Below, piece by piece: positions 1 through 7,197 of a DNA stretch of 62,251 nt. This stretch comes from Anaerolineaceae bacterium (GTDB taxonomy: Bacteria > Chloroflexota > Anaerolineae > Anaerolineales > Anaerolineaceae). The notes beneath the pieces were generated by a model. The model ran no database searches. It was not told the origin of the DNA and saw only the letters and a program-made list of their open reading frames with translations. The stretch covers positions 827-63,077 of the forward strand of contig DQHW01000002.1 in assembly GCA_003524305.1 (NCBI GenBank), written 5' to 3'. A program made the translations under genes and the position numbers. Positions within the stretch are counted from its first letter, which is position 1, and each line of letters begins with the position of its first letter.

Positions 1-185
1 AAAATCTGCATCCGCGGACCCCAGTTGTGGTCTATGCTGGTGGCGTTATCGTAGCCTAACACATCCGACCCGTAGCCGATCAGGCTGGCCGAATAGCATA
101 GGTCTGCGTCGTACTGCTTCATCAGCGGCGCGACGATTTCGGTGTAGTAGCGGGCGTTGAGTGTGAGTCCAGGGAGAAAGGGCAT
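1..185 (-). CDS. DUF4037 domain protein, N-terminal fragment cut by window edge
   Basis: Reading the minus strand from an ATG at 185 gives 61 codons open to the window edge. The start MPFLPGLTLNARYY, then GYGSDVLGYDN and DHNWGPRMQ, fits the N-terminus of DUF4037 proteins, a nucleotidyltransferase-like family common in Chloroflexota and Actinobacteria. The family's substrate is not known. No strong Shine-Dalgarno sequence is visible upstream. The composition is GC-richer than the island that follows, so this gene probably marks the host side of the island boundary. The C-terminal part lies outside the window. Confidence 0.72.
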   Translation of the reverse strand, partial: MPFLPGLTLNARYYTEIVAPLMKQYDADLCYSASLIGYGSDVLGYDNATSIDHNWGPRMQI

Positions 186-251
186 ACTCACTTTTTTGAT
201 TTTTATTAATATTATGATTTTTTCTTTAAAAATTTATTACAAAATGTCGTA

Positions 252-1415
252 TCACAAACCATATTGACGCTTAATGTCATTAATAACTTCATCAAATTTT
301 TCCTGATTCGATAAAGTTAGGACTAATGTGAATTCCAAAGTTCGAGGTTTTGACAATTTCGGCAATAAAAGAGTTTCTTCAATAAGAGAAAGAGATTTAC
401 TTGGAAAATCCTCGAATTGTGAAACAATATCATCAGCAAATAATGCAGCCTCAGGTGCGACCTGGTCAAAAGGCGGTTCATATCTTCCACAACGAATTCT
501 ATTTGCCCATATAATAGTTTGGTCAAGAATTCTCCCGATCATATGTGATACCCAAACGATTTTTTCAGAATCTCCTGGTTGGCCCGGTTCCCCAAAAGCC
601 ATAACTATATAATCATTCATTAAATGGTTTGCTGAATCAACATATCCAGATAACTCATGAATTTGAGTTTGAAACCATTCAGGTGCCTCTGTTGCAGGTA
701 CATAAACTGCTGGTTCTAATTGCAATCTTTCTCTATATTCTCTGATCTTATCAGCATGTTTTTCGACCTCATCAAGCCATACTTGAAAGAATAGTCTATA
801 TTCCCAAGCATCAGGTTTTTCAAGTGCCAATCGCAGAGATTTTGGTCGAAGGATTTCCATAAAATGTGGCATACCTGAACCGACTAATAAACGTTTAACT
901 TTTAATGAGTCGGAAAAAAGGTAGGAAAATTGTGTTCGAAGAATAGTAATGATGTCTTGTGCGTTTTCAAATTCAAAGGTCCAAACATGCTCTTCATTAC
1001 GAACGTTTTCAATAAATTCAAAAACTTTCGTTGTATCAACAAATGGTAAATAGTTCCCTTCTGGATTTTCTTTCCAAACAGGTAGAATACTAAGAATCGA
1101 TTTATCAATAAACACGTAAATTGGAATACCTTTTGCTCTTGCAGCAAGGAATTCTAAATTAGTAATTGATTTTAATGATTTAGAATCAATGCTTCCATAC
1201 CTTCCACCAATTACTAGAACCATAATATCTGCATCTTCTTTTACTCTTTTACGACAATTTTCAATCGTATCAATATCTGGATCAACAGGAAATGAAGGGT
1301 GTTCAGAAAGTAAAGGAATATATCCAAGATCATTAGAAATAAAAAAATACAGATCAGACCTAATTTGGTGGAGATCATAAAATGTTGAACTAACCATAAT
1401 TGTAGGGGCGGTCAC
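252..1415 (-). CDS. DUF4062 domain protein
   Basis: A 387-residue protein starting at a GTG (1413-1415) preceded by AAGGAG seven bases away. Residues about 5-120 carry the DUF4062 signature: IMVSSTFYDLH near the N-terminus, ENCRKRVKEADI-like text, then VLVIGGRYGS and SITNLEFLAA. DUF4062 has a Rossmann-like fold related to TIR and nucleoside deoxyribosyltransferase domains and often sits at the N-terminus of putative defence or signalling proteins. The C-terminal 200 residues are mostly helical and not recognised. The gene is AT-rich, unlike the core of the window. Its neighbours are an AbiGi-like protein and small unknown genes. A role in phage defence is inference from the family and context only. 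Confidence 0.8.
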   Translation of the reverse strand: MTAPTIMVSSTFYDLHQIRSDLYFFISNDLGYIPLLSEHPSFPVDPDIDTIENCRKRVKEDADIMVLVIGGRYGSIDSKSLKSITNLEFLAARAKGIPIYVFIDKSILSILPVWKENPEGNYLPFVDTTKVFEFIENVRNEEHVWTFEFENAQDIITILRTQFSYLFSDSLKVKRLLVGSGMPHFMEILRPKSLRLALEKPDAWEYRLFFQVWLDEVEKHADKIREYRERLQLEPAVYVPATEAPEWFQTQIHELSGYVDSANHLMNDYIVMAFGEPGQPGDSEKIVWVSHMIGRILDQTIIWANRIRCGRYEPPFDQVAPEAALFADDIVSQFEDFPSKSLSLIEETLLLPKLSKPRTLEFTLVLTLSNQEKFDEVINDIKRQYGL

Positions 1416-1573
1416 AATAATCTCCTTAGAAAATAGTTATTTTTATATATTGAGTAAACATATTGCACGAGAAACAGAAATCAGAAATTTTTATTGATGA
1501 ATTTTGATAAAACTATCTTCAAATATTCCTTCATTAGGTGGTAAACGATTTCTAATAACTTTTACGCATTTTC

Positions 1574-2305
1574 TCACAAGTCTTCAAAATACATAATTTT
1601 ATTAATATTGTAATCGGGTTCAACAACCTTACTACTGAATAATTCTTCATATTCTTTCGGAATTATGTAAAATTCAGCATCATTTCCATGAGAAATAGGT
1701 AGATAGTTTTTACAATAAGTAATTTCGCAACCATTTTTTTCTTCAGTTATTTGCCAAGGAATGATTGATTTTTGTAATACATCATTTTGAGGATCATCAA
1801 TTATTCGCCATTCGTTTTCATATTTATATTTTATTAATTCGGTGATCGCTTGAAAATGGTTTGAAATGCCCGCAATAGATAATGAAATTTGGTTAATCCG
1901 AGTATCCTTTGATTCTTGGAATAAATTATAGGAATTAGTTATCAGTTGATTAAGGTTATTTAGAATTATTTCATTAATTGAACCCTCAAGAGTATAAAGT
2001 ACAGGTTGACCAGAAAATTTTTCAACCCACTCTTTTTTCATGCATATACCGAACTTACCAAATTTGTCTCTGTTTTTTTTAATGTCATATTTGTTTGCTT
2101 CAGTTAGGCAAATCATACCAATATCTAATTTAATCCCACGTCTTCCATTTAGTTCAGTTGGAGTATAAGTATGTTGTCTATTAAATCTGAAACCATTTTC
2201 AATGATTCCCAAGAGATTATTAAACCCGATATCATCTCTATTTTGGTCTTTTTTATAATTTGTGAAAAAAGATGTAAAGTGGATTAAATACATATCCTCG
2301 TTCAT
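1574..2305 (-). CDS. AbiGi-like abortive-infection family protein (putative)
   Basis: A 243-residue AT-rich gene. The pattern LIHFTSFF near the N-terminus, LLGIIENGFRF at about 28-38, then GMICLTEAN and KFGKFGICMKKEWVE resembles the AbiGi family (annotated as the antitoxin partner of the AbiG abortive-infection system). Similar folds occur in ADP-ribosyl-transferase-like DUF2971 proteins. The ATG at 2303-2305 has GGAG four bases upstream. No AbiGii-type toxin partner is recognisable next to it. The DUF4062 gene lies 158 bases downstream on the same strand. The assignment rests on motif resemblance alone. Confidence 0.5.
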   Translation of the reverse strand: MNEDMYLIHFTSFFTNYKKDQNRDDIGFNNLLGIIENGFRFNRQHTYTPTELNGRRGIKLDIGMICLTEANKYDIKKNRDKFGKFGICMKKEWVEKFSGQPVLYTLEGSINEIILNNLNQLITNSYNLFQESKDTRINQISLSIAGISNHFQAITELIKYKYENEWRIIDDPQNDVLQKSIIPWQITEEKNGCEITYCKNYLPISHGNDAEFYIIPKEYEELFSSKVVEPDYNINKIMYFEDL

Positions 2306-2343
2306 TGAGCTCCAAATAAGTGTTAGGAAAATAGTTATTCAAT

Positions 2344-2493
2344 TTACAGTAGAAAAAAAACTACAATCATTGACAAATATATGCCAATAAAAACAAATGT
2401 AATACAACCACCTTTTGTGTAGAATCTACCAGATCGACTACGACCACGCATATACCCACCAGATTTATTTTTATAAGAATGATATTTTGGCAT
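2344..2493 (-). CDS. small basic membrane protein, 49 residues
   Basis: A small gene with an excellent ribosome site: GGGAGGAG lies four to five bases before the ATG at 2491-2493. The product starts MPKYHSYKNKSGGY, has a basic Arg/Ser/Gly-rich half to about residue 28 (RGRSRSGRFY), then KGGC and one hydrophobic segment of about 19 residues to the C-terminus. A cytoplasmic basic head with a single C-terminal membrane helix is likely. It shares strand and AT-rich composition with its island neighbours. No family is recognised. Confidence 0.55.
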   Translation of the reverse strand: MPKYHSYKNKSGGYMRGRSRSGRFYTKGGCITFVFIGIYLSMIVVFFLL

Positions 2494-2583
2494 TTTTCTC
2501 CTCCCAAAAATTACTTAAATACTTCGTGTTATTACCTACATAACTAATACCTTTTGGAACTCAAGGCTAATTTGTAATTTACC

Positions 2584-2614
2584 ATGGTAATAACTTAACA
2601 GTCCTTATTACCAT
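2584..2614. repeat. inverted repeat, 10-bp perfect arms
   Basis: ATGGTAATAA at 2584-2593 is repeated as TTATTACCAT at 2605-2614 with an 11-base loop. It lies in the 250-base spacer between two small minus-strand genes. With no T tract on either side it is more likely an operator or mRNA hairpin than a terminator. Confidence 0.45.
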
Positions 2615-2746
2615 ATTAATAGAAAAACCACTGCAATCTCCAACTAAATACACAATCGCGAAATAAAACGATCAATTAGTAGTTCAGATACAAAAAATAA
2701 GGGTAGTAGTTTATAACTAACCTTGAATTATTGAGTAAATGTAAAT

Positions 2747-2947
2747 TTATCTAGTATGGCAATCAGGTATACAAAAATAACATCCATCTACATTGGTATA
2801 AATTGTTTTAGCTTTTGCGATTGCTTCTTTACAATTAGAAAAAGTCCCAACATAGGTTTTATTTTTTGGTAAATAAGAACACGACTCTCTATGAACTTCA
2901 TGTTCTCCTTTGGTCTGAGCATCATCATTAACATAATATTGATCCAT
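2747..2947 (-). CDS. small Cys/His-rich protein, 66 residues
   Basis: The ATG at 2945-2947 follows AGGAGG five bases upstream. The product reads like a compact metal-binding or disulfide domain: GEHEVHRESC at about 14-23, a LP.N..Y.G.F segment, then DGCYFCIPDCHTR at the C-terminus. Four cysteines and three histidines are present, and HEVH plus C..C..C matches a recurring family of short hypothetical proteins. The function is unknown. It belongs to the AT-rich island and may be co-transcribed with the small membrane-protein gene downstream. Confidence 0.65.
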   Translation of the reverse strand: MDQYYVNDDAQTKGEHEVHRESCSYLPKNKTYVGTFSNCKEAIAKAKTIYTNVDGCYFCIPDCHTR

Positions 2948-3067
2948 TTTTCCTCCTGATGATTAAATATCCCAATCCAAATTGTTGATTTTCTTTAACC
3001 TGTAAAAAAAATTATTACTCTCCCCAATGTAATAATTATACGATTTAAATAACAGCATTACAATAAT

Positions 3068-3109
3068 ATGTTGTTTTCCTGTAGTAAAATGTTGTTTTCC
3101 TGTAGTAAA
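3068..3109. repeat. 21-bp tandem duplication, two copies
   Basis: Two identical, directly adjacent copies (3068-3088 and 3089-3109) of a 21-base unit that begins ATGTTGTTTTCC and ends TAGTAAA. There is no spacer, so it is not a CRISPR unit. It looks like recent slippage in AT-rich DNA. Confidence 0.8.
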
Positions 3110-3261
3110 AGTGAGTTTCTCAATCGGTTAATTCGATAAAAATCCCTCAATGTTAGAAAATCTTATTATAAAGACCCCAATCTTTTCAGATTTTACAAAT
3201 AATTTATCGGCCAATTTGTACTGTTATTAAGCCCTTGACATATATATTATAATTAAATTGT

Positions 3262-3275
3262 AGAACAATAGTTCT
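3262..3275. promoter_or_regulatory. LexA-like palindrome (putative)
   Basis: AGAAC, four bases, GTTCT form a dyad that contains GAAC-N4-GTTC, the core of the SOS box known from Gram-positive LexA. It lies just downstream of a TTGACA (3235-3240) and an AT-rich TATAAT (3248-3253), although these two are too close to each other to form one promoter. No damage-response gene follows, so the regulatory meaning is open. Confidence 0.25.
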
Positions 3276-3487
3276 TACTGGTGGTGTTCTTTAACAACTG
3301 AATCCCCATAATCCCCCGGCAAAGTGGTTTGAGTCGTGTGGCTAATTTGCTCTGTCTATGCCCGGTTTTTGGTGCCTGTAATGTGAATTCCGAGTCGTTT
3401 TAGTCGAATTGTTATTAATTTTTTTTTTTCTTGATTCGGTTCTTTCAAGCAAGAGCTGAATTCAATTTGAGATGTTTTGAATTGAAT

Positions 3488-3523
3488 TTAATTGTTTTTG
3501 ATTTCGCGTAAAAAAACAATTAA
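3488..3523. terminator. hairpin downstream of MFS gene
   Basis: TTAATTGTTTTT (3488-3499) pairs perfectly with AAAAACAATTAA (3512-3523) around a 12-base loop. It lies about 70 bases beyond the stop of the minus-strand MFS gene. The AT-only stem is weak, so it is a terminator candidate of low certainty. Confidence 0.35.
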
Positions 3524-3557
3524 TTTAACATCTGCGGTTTTTTACTCAAAAGGTTTT

Positions 3558-3585
3558 CTTTGCGTGCTTGGCGTCTTTGCGAGAG
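3558..3585. repeat. widespread-type intergenic sequence (GCG-CTTTG units)
   Basis: Three tandem near-copies of a CTTTGCG/CTTGGCG/CTTTGCG unit. Such runs of CTTTGCG units recur between genes in unrelated bacteria. It lies just past the MFS stop. Confidence 0.4.
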
Positions 3586-3591
3586 AAGGTT

Positions 3592-4845
3592 TTACCTGAT
3601 TACTTTCTTTGACCTGTCTATCATAATCAACATCACAAAACCAGCCAACGAAACCCCCAGACCCACTGTCAGCATGAAGGGCACACCGCCGCGCGAATCC
3701 AGCATCAGCCCGCCCAAAATATTGCCGAGTAATCCGCTGATGCCCATCACCATGCCCATCAACGCCTGGCCCTTGTTTTGGTCCGCGCCGCTGATCACCT
3801 CGTTCACATAAAACACCGACGCCGGGATGAACATGGCATAGGCGAAAAACTGCAAACTCATGGCTGCATCCACCCAAAACACACTGGGAGCCACCAGAGT
3901 GACCGCCGTCTTGATCAAAAAAGCCACCCCCGAAACCTTCATCAAAAGCCCTGCATTGTGAAACTTCTTGTAAAGCAGCGGAAAGAGCGCCATGGCCGGC
4001 AGTTCAACAATGGCTGCCACTGAATTCGCCATCCCCATATCGGCACTGCTGCCGCCCACGGTTTCAATGATCTGGATCATAAATGTACTGATGGTTACAT
4101 GCGAGAAAAACAATATGGAAATGCTGGCCACCACCAGCATAAAGCGCTTGTTGTTTTTGGCGAACTCCAGCAGCCCCGTGGGTTTAACCTCATCTTCAAC
4201 GCCGTCATCCCCGCTTCTTTTGGCCTTCTGAAAACTTAACACCAAGGCTATCCCCAACAACCCAAGCGCAATGTTGACCAGCATGATCACACCCGCGCCG
4301 AAATCGTCCACCAGGTAGCCCAACCCGATTGAGAGGATTGCGTAGGCAAACGAGCCGATGCCGCGCGCCAGGCTGAAGTTGATCGGCACACCGTTGTTGA
4401 TGTGATCCATTGACATGGTGGTCACCAGCGGAACCTGGGTGGCGAAAAAGGTCAGCAGAATCATGTAAAGAATACCCACCCCCAACACTGGCCGGGGGAT
4501 AATGAACAACAGCAGCGCGAAGAAGATCATGCCAAGCAACATCACCGCCACGATCGAACGCAGTGAGAACTTTTTGGTCTTGTCGGCAAAACTTGCCACA
4601 ATCGGCTGCACCAGCAACCCCATCACACTTGAGAGTGTGAGCGTTAGTCCGACCTGTGAATTAGTGAATCCGCGCGCCAACAGAAACACCGCGGCGTATG
4701 AATAGATGGAACAATACCCCATGATGTAGATCGCCTGGATCATCGAGAAATGGCGAGTCAGTTTCTTGCCCAGTAGTTTGTTGGCATCCATGGCGTTCAT
4801 CCTTATCGGCATAATTATAGTAGCTTTGCTCTTGTTCAGAGTCAT
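3592..4845 (-). CDS. MFS transporter, MFS_1-like family
   Basis: A 417-residue integral membrane protein with about twelve hydrophobic segments, the normal length for the family. The N-terminal half carries SYAAVFLLARGFTNSQVG and, after the second helix, ADKTKKFSLRS in the position of the MFS loop 2-3 motif. It resembles the MFS_1-like group (relatives of nucleoside and sugar symporters), so the substrate cannot be named. The start at 4845 has AAGGAG four bases upstream. The gene is divergent from an ArsR-type regulator, and the shared 90-base spacer holds a dyad. This suggests it is the transporter controlled by that regulator, possibly linked to metal stress. Confidence 0.8.
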   Translation of the reverse strand: MTLNKSKATIIMPIRMNAMDANKLLGKKLTRHFSMIQAIYIMGYCSIYSYAAVFLLARGFTNSQVGLTLTLSSVMGLLVQPIVASFADKTKKFSLRSIVAVMLLGMIFFALLLFIIPRPVLGVGILYMILLTFFATQVPLVTTMSMDHINNGVPINFSLARGIGSFAYAILSIGLGYLVDDFGAGVIMLVNIALGLLGIALVLSFQKAKRSGDDGVEDEVKPTGLLEFAKNNKRFMLVVASISILFFSHVTISTFMIQIIETVGGSSADMGMANSVAAIVELPAMALFPLLYKKFHNAGLLMKVSGVAFLIKTAVTLVAPSVFWVDAAMSLQFFAYAMFIPASVFYVNEVISGADQNKGQALMGMVMGISGLLGNILGGLMLDSRGGVPFMLTVGLGVSLAGFVMLIMIDRSKKVIR

Positions 4846-4902
4846 ATCTCCTTACATGTCAGGTCTTGACGATGGGTCCGAAAGGAGTAAACTATACTCA
4901 TA

Positions 4903-4920
4903 GTTGAACAACAATTCAAC
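4903..4920. promoter_or_regulatory. dyad, probable ArsR operator
   Basis: GTTGAA (4903-4908) and TTCAAC (4915-4920) form a perfect inverted repeat with a six-base spacer in the divergent region between the MFS and ArsR genes. A TATACT that could serve as a -10 box for the ArsR gene lies at 4893-4898, so a bound repressor would cover the start of transcription. The placement and symmetry suit an ArsR/SmtB operator; binding is inferred. Confidence 0.5.
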
Positions 4921-4936
4921 TGATTGGAGATTATTG

Positions 4937-5254
4937 ATGACTCCTTCCATCCTCCCCTTGGATACCGCCTACGAACTGGCCGAACTCTTCGACTCGCTCA
5001 GCGATCCCACCCGCATTCAGATCATCTCGCTGCTTTCAGAAGAAGACGAAGTCGGCGTTTCTGACCTGGTGGCCAAACTTAACCTGAGCAAATCGGCTGT
5101 CTCTCATCAACTGCGCGGATTGCGCGACAAGCGTATCATCCGCACCCGCAAACAGGGACGCAACGTCTTCGTCTGCCTTGATGACCGCGCCATGTTGCCG
5201 AACTCTTTCAACGGGGCCTTGAGCACATCCAGCATTAGCTTGCTCATATATTAA
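4937..5254 (+). CDS. ArsR/SmtB-family repressor with frameshifted C-terminus
   Basis: The start is the ATG at 4937 with GGAG eight bases upstream; the longer reading from a TTG at 4904 would run through the operator. Residues about 8-90 are a winged helix: LFDSLSDPTRIQIISLL, then LNLSKSAVSHQLRGLRD as recognition helix and a GRNVFVCLDD wing. After DDR the frame gives an unrelated tail to 5254. Removing a GC pair from the CGCGC run at 5186-5190 restores DDRHVAELFQRG and LEHIQH, ending at 5236-5238. That is the normal C-terminal helix with an alpha-5 metal site (D-x-H-x10-H-x2-H, as in CzrA/SmtB). Either the gene is mutated or the base call is wrong. Confidence 0.85.
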   Translation: MTPSILPLDTAYELAELFDSLSDPTRIQIISLLSEEDEVGVSDLVAKLNLSKSAVSHQLRGLRDKRIIRTRKQGRNVFVCLDDRAMLPNSFNGALSTSSISLLIY

Positions 5255-5279
5255 ACGCCCTCTGCCTAAGAGGGCGTTT
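5253..5279. terminator. rho-independent terminator, bidirectional
   Basis: AAACGCCCTC (5253-5262) pairs with GAGGGCGTTT (5270-5279) around a seven-base loop, followed by a T-rich stretch. It overlaps the stop of the frameshifted ArsR reading. It could also end transcripts of the minus-strand lipoprotein gene at 5357. Confidence 0.8.
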
Positions 5280-5356
5280 ATTTCGAAAGATAAAATCAAT
5301 TTCTGTTGGACTCTCTTTTATTTGTATTGGAATCCGCTGGTAAAAGGAACTTTGAC

Positions 5357-6004
5357 CTATTCAGCAGAAACCAACTTCCATAGTTGACCGGTGGTGGGGC
5401 TGGCGCAATCATTCATAAATGCTGCACCGCCAAGAACTGAGTCATCTGCCAATTGATTTCCTTCAAGACATTTGTTTTCAGCTTCGAGGAACATCGTTTG
5501 AAGCGTGAAATAGCCTTCGTCAGTAGGAACCAACTTCCATAGTTGACCGGTGGTGGGGCTGGCGCAATCATTTATAAATGCTGCACCGCCAAGAACTGAG
5601 TCATCTGCCAATTGATTTCCTTCAAGGCATTTGTTTTCTGCTTCGAAAAACTTCGTTTGAAGTGTGTAATAACCTTCATCAGCAGGAACCATTTTCCAAA
5701 GCTGACCAGTTGTGGGGCTGGTACAATCATTCATAAATGCCGCACCACTAAGAACAGAATCATCTGCCAATCGATTTCCTTCAAGACACTTGTTTTCTGC
5801 TTCAAGGAACATTGTTTGTAATGTATAGTATCCACTGAATTCTGGAGCAACTTCTGTTTCGGTAATTGATGTAGAACTTGGTAATGGTTCCTGGGTCTGA
5901 GAATCAGGCACTTCGCTTGGAACAATGGCTGTTGATTCAGCAGCGCAACCGCTTAATCCAAACACAAACACTAGAACTAATACTAATAAATCGAATTTTT
6001 TCAC
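5357..6004 (-). CDS. lipoprotein with three near-identical ricin-like repeats
   Basis: A 215-residue secreted lipoprotein. A GTG at 6002-6004 is the start, with AGGAGA seven bases upstream. The signal peptide ends in LSGC (Cys20), followed by a Ser/Thr/Glu/Pro linker to residue 57. Residues 58-110, 111-163 and 164-215 are three copies of a 53-residue unit. Each holds YTLQT, AENKCLEGN, ADDSVL, GAAF, NDC and GQLWK. QLW is the QxW motif of ricin B-type lectins, and three units make one beta-trefoil. Copies differ at only a few positions, so the duplication is young or kept uniform. A role in binding sugars outside the cell is likely but not shown. Confidence 0.8.
   Translation of the reverse strand: MKKFDLLVLVLVFVFGLSGCAAESTAIVPSEVPDSQTQEPLPSSTSITETEVAPEFSGYYTLQTMFLEAENKCLEGNRLADDSVLSGAAFMNDCTSPTTGQLWKMVPADEGYYTLQTKFFEAENKCLEGNQLADDSVLGGAAFINDCASPTTGQLWKLVPTDEGYFTLQTMFLEAENKCLEGNQLADDSVLGGAAFMNDCASPTTGQLWKLVSAE
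5360..5833 (-). repeat. three tandem 159-bp coding repeats
   Basis: The units lie at 5675-5833, 5516-5674 and 5360-5515 (the last one codon short) and encode the three ricin-like lobes. Long identical stretches at DNA level, such as the segments coding CLEGN and ADDSVL, show that they arose by duplication of one unit. The two downstream copies are the most alike. Confidence 0.85.
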
Positions 6005-6162
6005 TATCTTCTCCTGTTTAATATAAATATATCTGAAAACAAATTGAAATTAATCAAAACATGCCGTTATTATGCCATAAAAAAATTTCTGCAATTCCAT
6101 AAGCAATTTCCATTCTTTCTTTATATCGAACAAGAAATGTATTTGAATCAGAGTGGACCTGC

Positions 6163-7023
6163 CTATTCAGCAAAAAGATTCTGCATCTCCAGCTTTTCAA
6201 CCATGGCCTGCATTACCCCGTCCGCGGGTTTGGAGCTAAAGCGGTTGGCAGCATCCAGCACCAGCGGCAAAATGTGGATGTCTCCCGCCGAATTTAAGAA
6301 CAACCCCTCGTTACCCAGTACCCAATGCACGGCCAGGTCGATATCCGCCTGTGCTTCAAGTGGACGGTACCATGTGTTGCGTGTTTGTTCACGTTGACCC
6401 CAGGGTGTGTGGACCAAAGATTTGATGGTCTGCACGGCCACGTTCCGCTTCTGGCAGATGGTGAGCAAATTCAAGAAATCGCTGCGGTACTGTTTGTTGA
6501 TCCACATCAGGTAGCTATACGGCAGCAGCACGGAATCAAAATCAAAACGTTCGAGCGCTTTGGTGTGCTGAGCCGCGGCGGTCAATCCGTGGCCGGTAAC
6601 ACCGATGAAGCGCACCAGACCTTCTTCGCGCGCACGGATGGCCGCTTCGAGCGCGCCGCCTGGACCCATCGCCGTTTGCCACTCGTTGGGCTCAATCAGG
6701 TTATGCAACTGAATCAGGTCCACGTAATCCACATGCAGGCGTTCAAGTGACTGGCGAATCGAGTCATAGGCTTTATCGGTTTTGCGTTCTTCGGTTTTCG
6801 TCGCCAAAAAGGAGGGTCTGCCGTGCCGGCTGATCCAGCTTCCAACATAAATCTCGGCATTGCCATAACTTGCGGCAACATCAAAGTGGTTAACACCGCT
6901 AGCTAACGCCAATTCAATCGAAGCATCCGCATCAGCCTGGGGCAAATCCCAAAATGCAGCTGCCCCCAACAGAATGCGTGAACTCATGTGACCGGTTCTT
7001 CCAAAAGGATGTTTTGCAATCAT
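6163..7023 (-). CDS. aldo/keto reductase
   Basis: A 286-residue TIM-barrel NAD(P)H oxidoreductase. The ATG at 7021-7023 is chosen over a TTG one codon upstream because GGAGG lies six bases before it. The catalytic tetrad of the family is visible: Asp48 (HFDVAASYGNAE), Tyr53, Lys76 (LATKTEER) and His107 (IQLHNL). The length is slightly short of the usual 300-330. A late VQTIKSLVHTPWGQ segment replaces the usual pyridine-nucleotide phosphate-binding region, so the cofactor preference is open. It probably reduces small aldehydes or ketones in the cytoplasm. The gene stands alone. Confidence 0.88.
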   Translation of the reverse strand: MIAKHPFGRTGHMSSRILLGAAAFWDLPQADADASIELALASGVNHFDVAASYGNAEIYVGSWISRHGRPSFLATKTEERKTDKAYDSIRQSLERLHVDYVDLIQLHNLIEPNEWQTAMGPGGALEAAIRAREEGLVRFIGVTGHGLTAAAQHTKALERFDFDSVLLPYSYLMWINKQYRSDFLNLLTICQKRNVAVQTIKSLVHTPWGQREQTRNTWYRPLEAQADIDLAVHWVLGNEGLFLNSAGDIHILPLVLDAANRFSSKPADGVMQAMVEKLEMQNLFAE

Positions 7024-7098
7024 CAAAAACCTCCACCGCAGTCAAATTTTATCAATAAACACACCTTGATTATGCCATAAACCTCAGCAGTTATTTCA

Positions 7099-7125
7099 GG
7101 TTCCGAATTTTGGAAATTCGGAACC
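7099..7125. terminator. 12-bp hairpin after the peptidase gene
   Basis: GGTTCCGAATTT (7099-7110) pairs perfectly with AAATTCGGAACC (7114-7125), with a three-base loop. It lies between the stop of the minus-strand peptidase gene and the start of the aldo/keto reductase gene. There is no clear T tract, so it may be a weak terminator or an mRNA-stabilising hairpin. Confidence 0.5.
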
Positions 7126-7197
7126 TTGTCCTTATCACATTATTACTGCACCGCGCGGGTTTTTATTAACCACTGGAGTATAGATCGAAATGTGTTT

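Larger units (their letters stand above)
2948..3591. other. non-coding spacer between island and core
   Basis: No convincing gene is visible in these 640 bases. The stretch holds a 21-bp tandem duplication (3068-3109), a TTGACA followed by very AT-rich DNA (3235-3253), a GAAC-N4-GTTC palindrome (3263-3274), a GC-richer block of unknown nature (about 3290-3400), a poly-T run at 3419-3429, a hairpin (3488-3523) and a widespread type of intergenic sequence (3558-3585). It marks the change from AT-rich island to normal composition. Confidence 0.6.

Noticed and set aside
3068..3109. CRISPR-like repeat
   Set aside because: Only two copies and no spacer between them; a simple tandem duplication.
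4904..4936. Upstream TTG start for the ArsR gene
   Set aside because: It lies inside the operator dyad; the ATG at 4937 has a good ribosome site and matches family length.
6044..6397. 117-residue plus-strand frame
   Set aside because: Mostly the mirror of the aldo/keto reductase gene, with no ribosome site.
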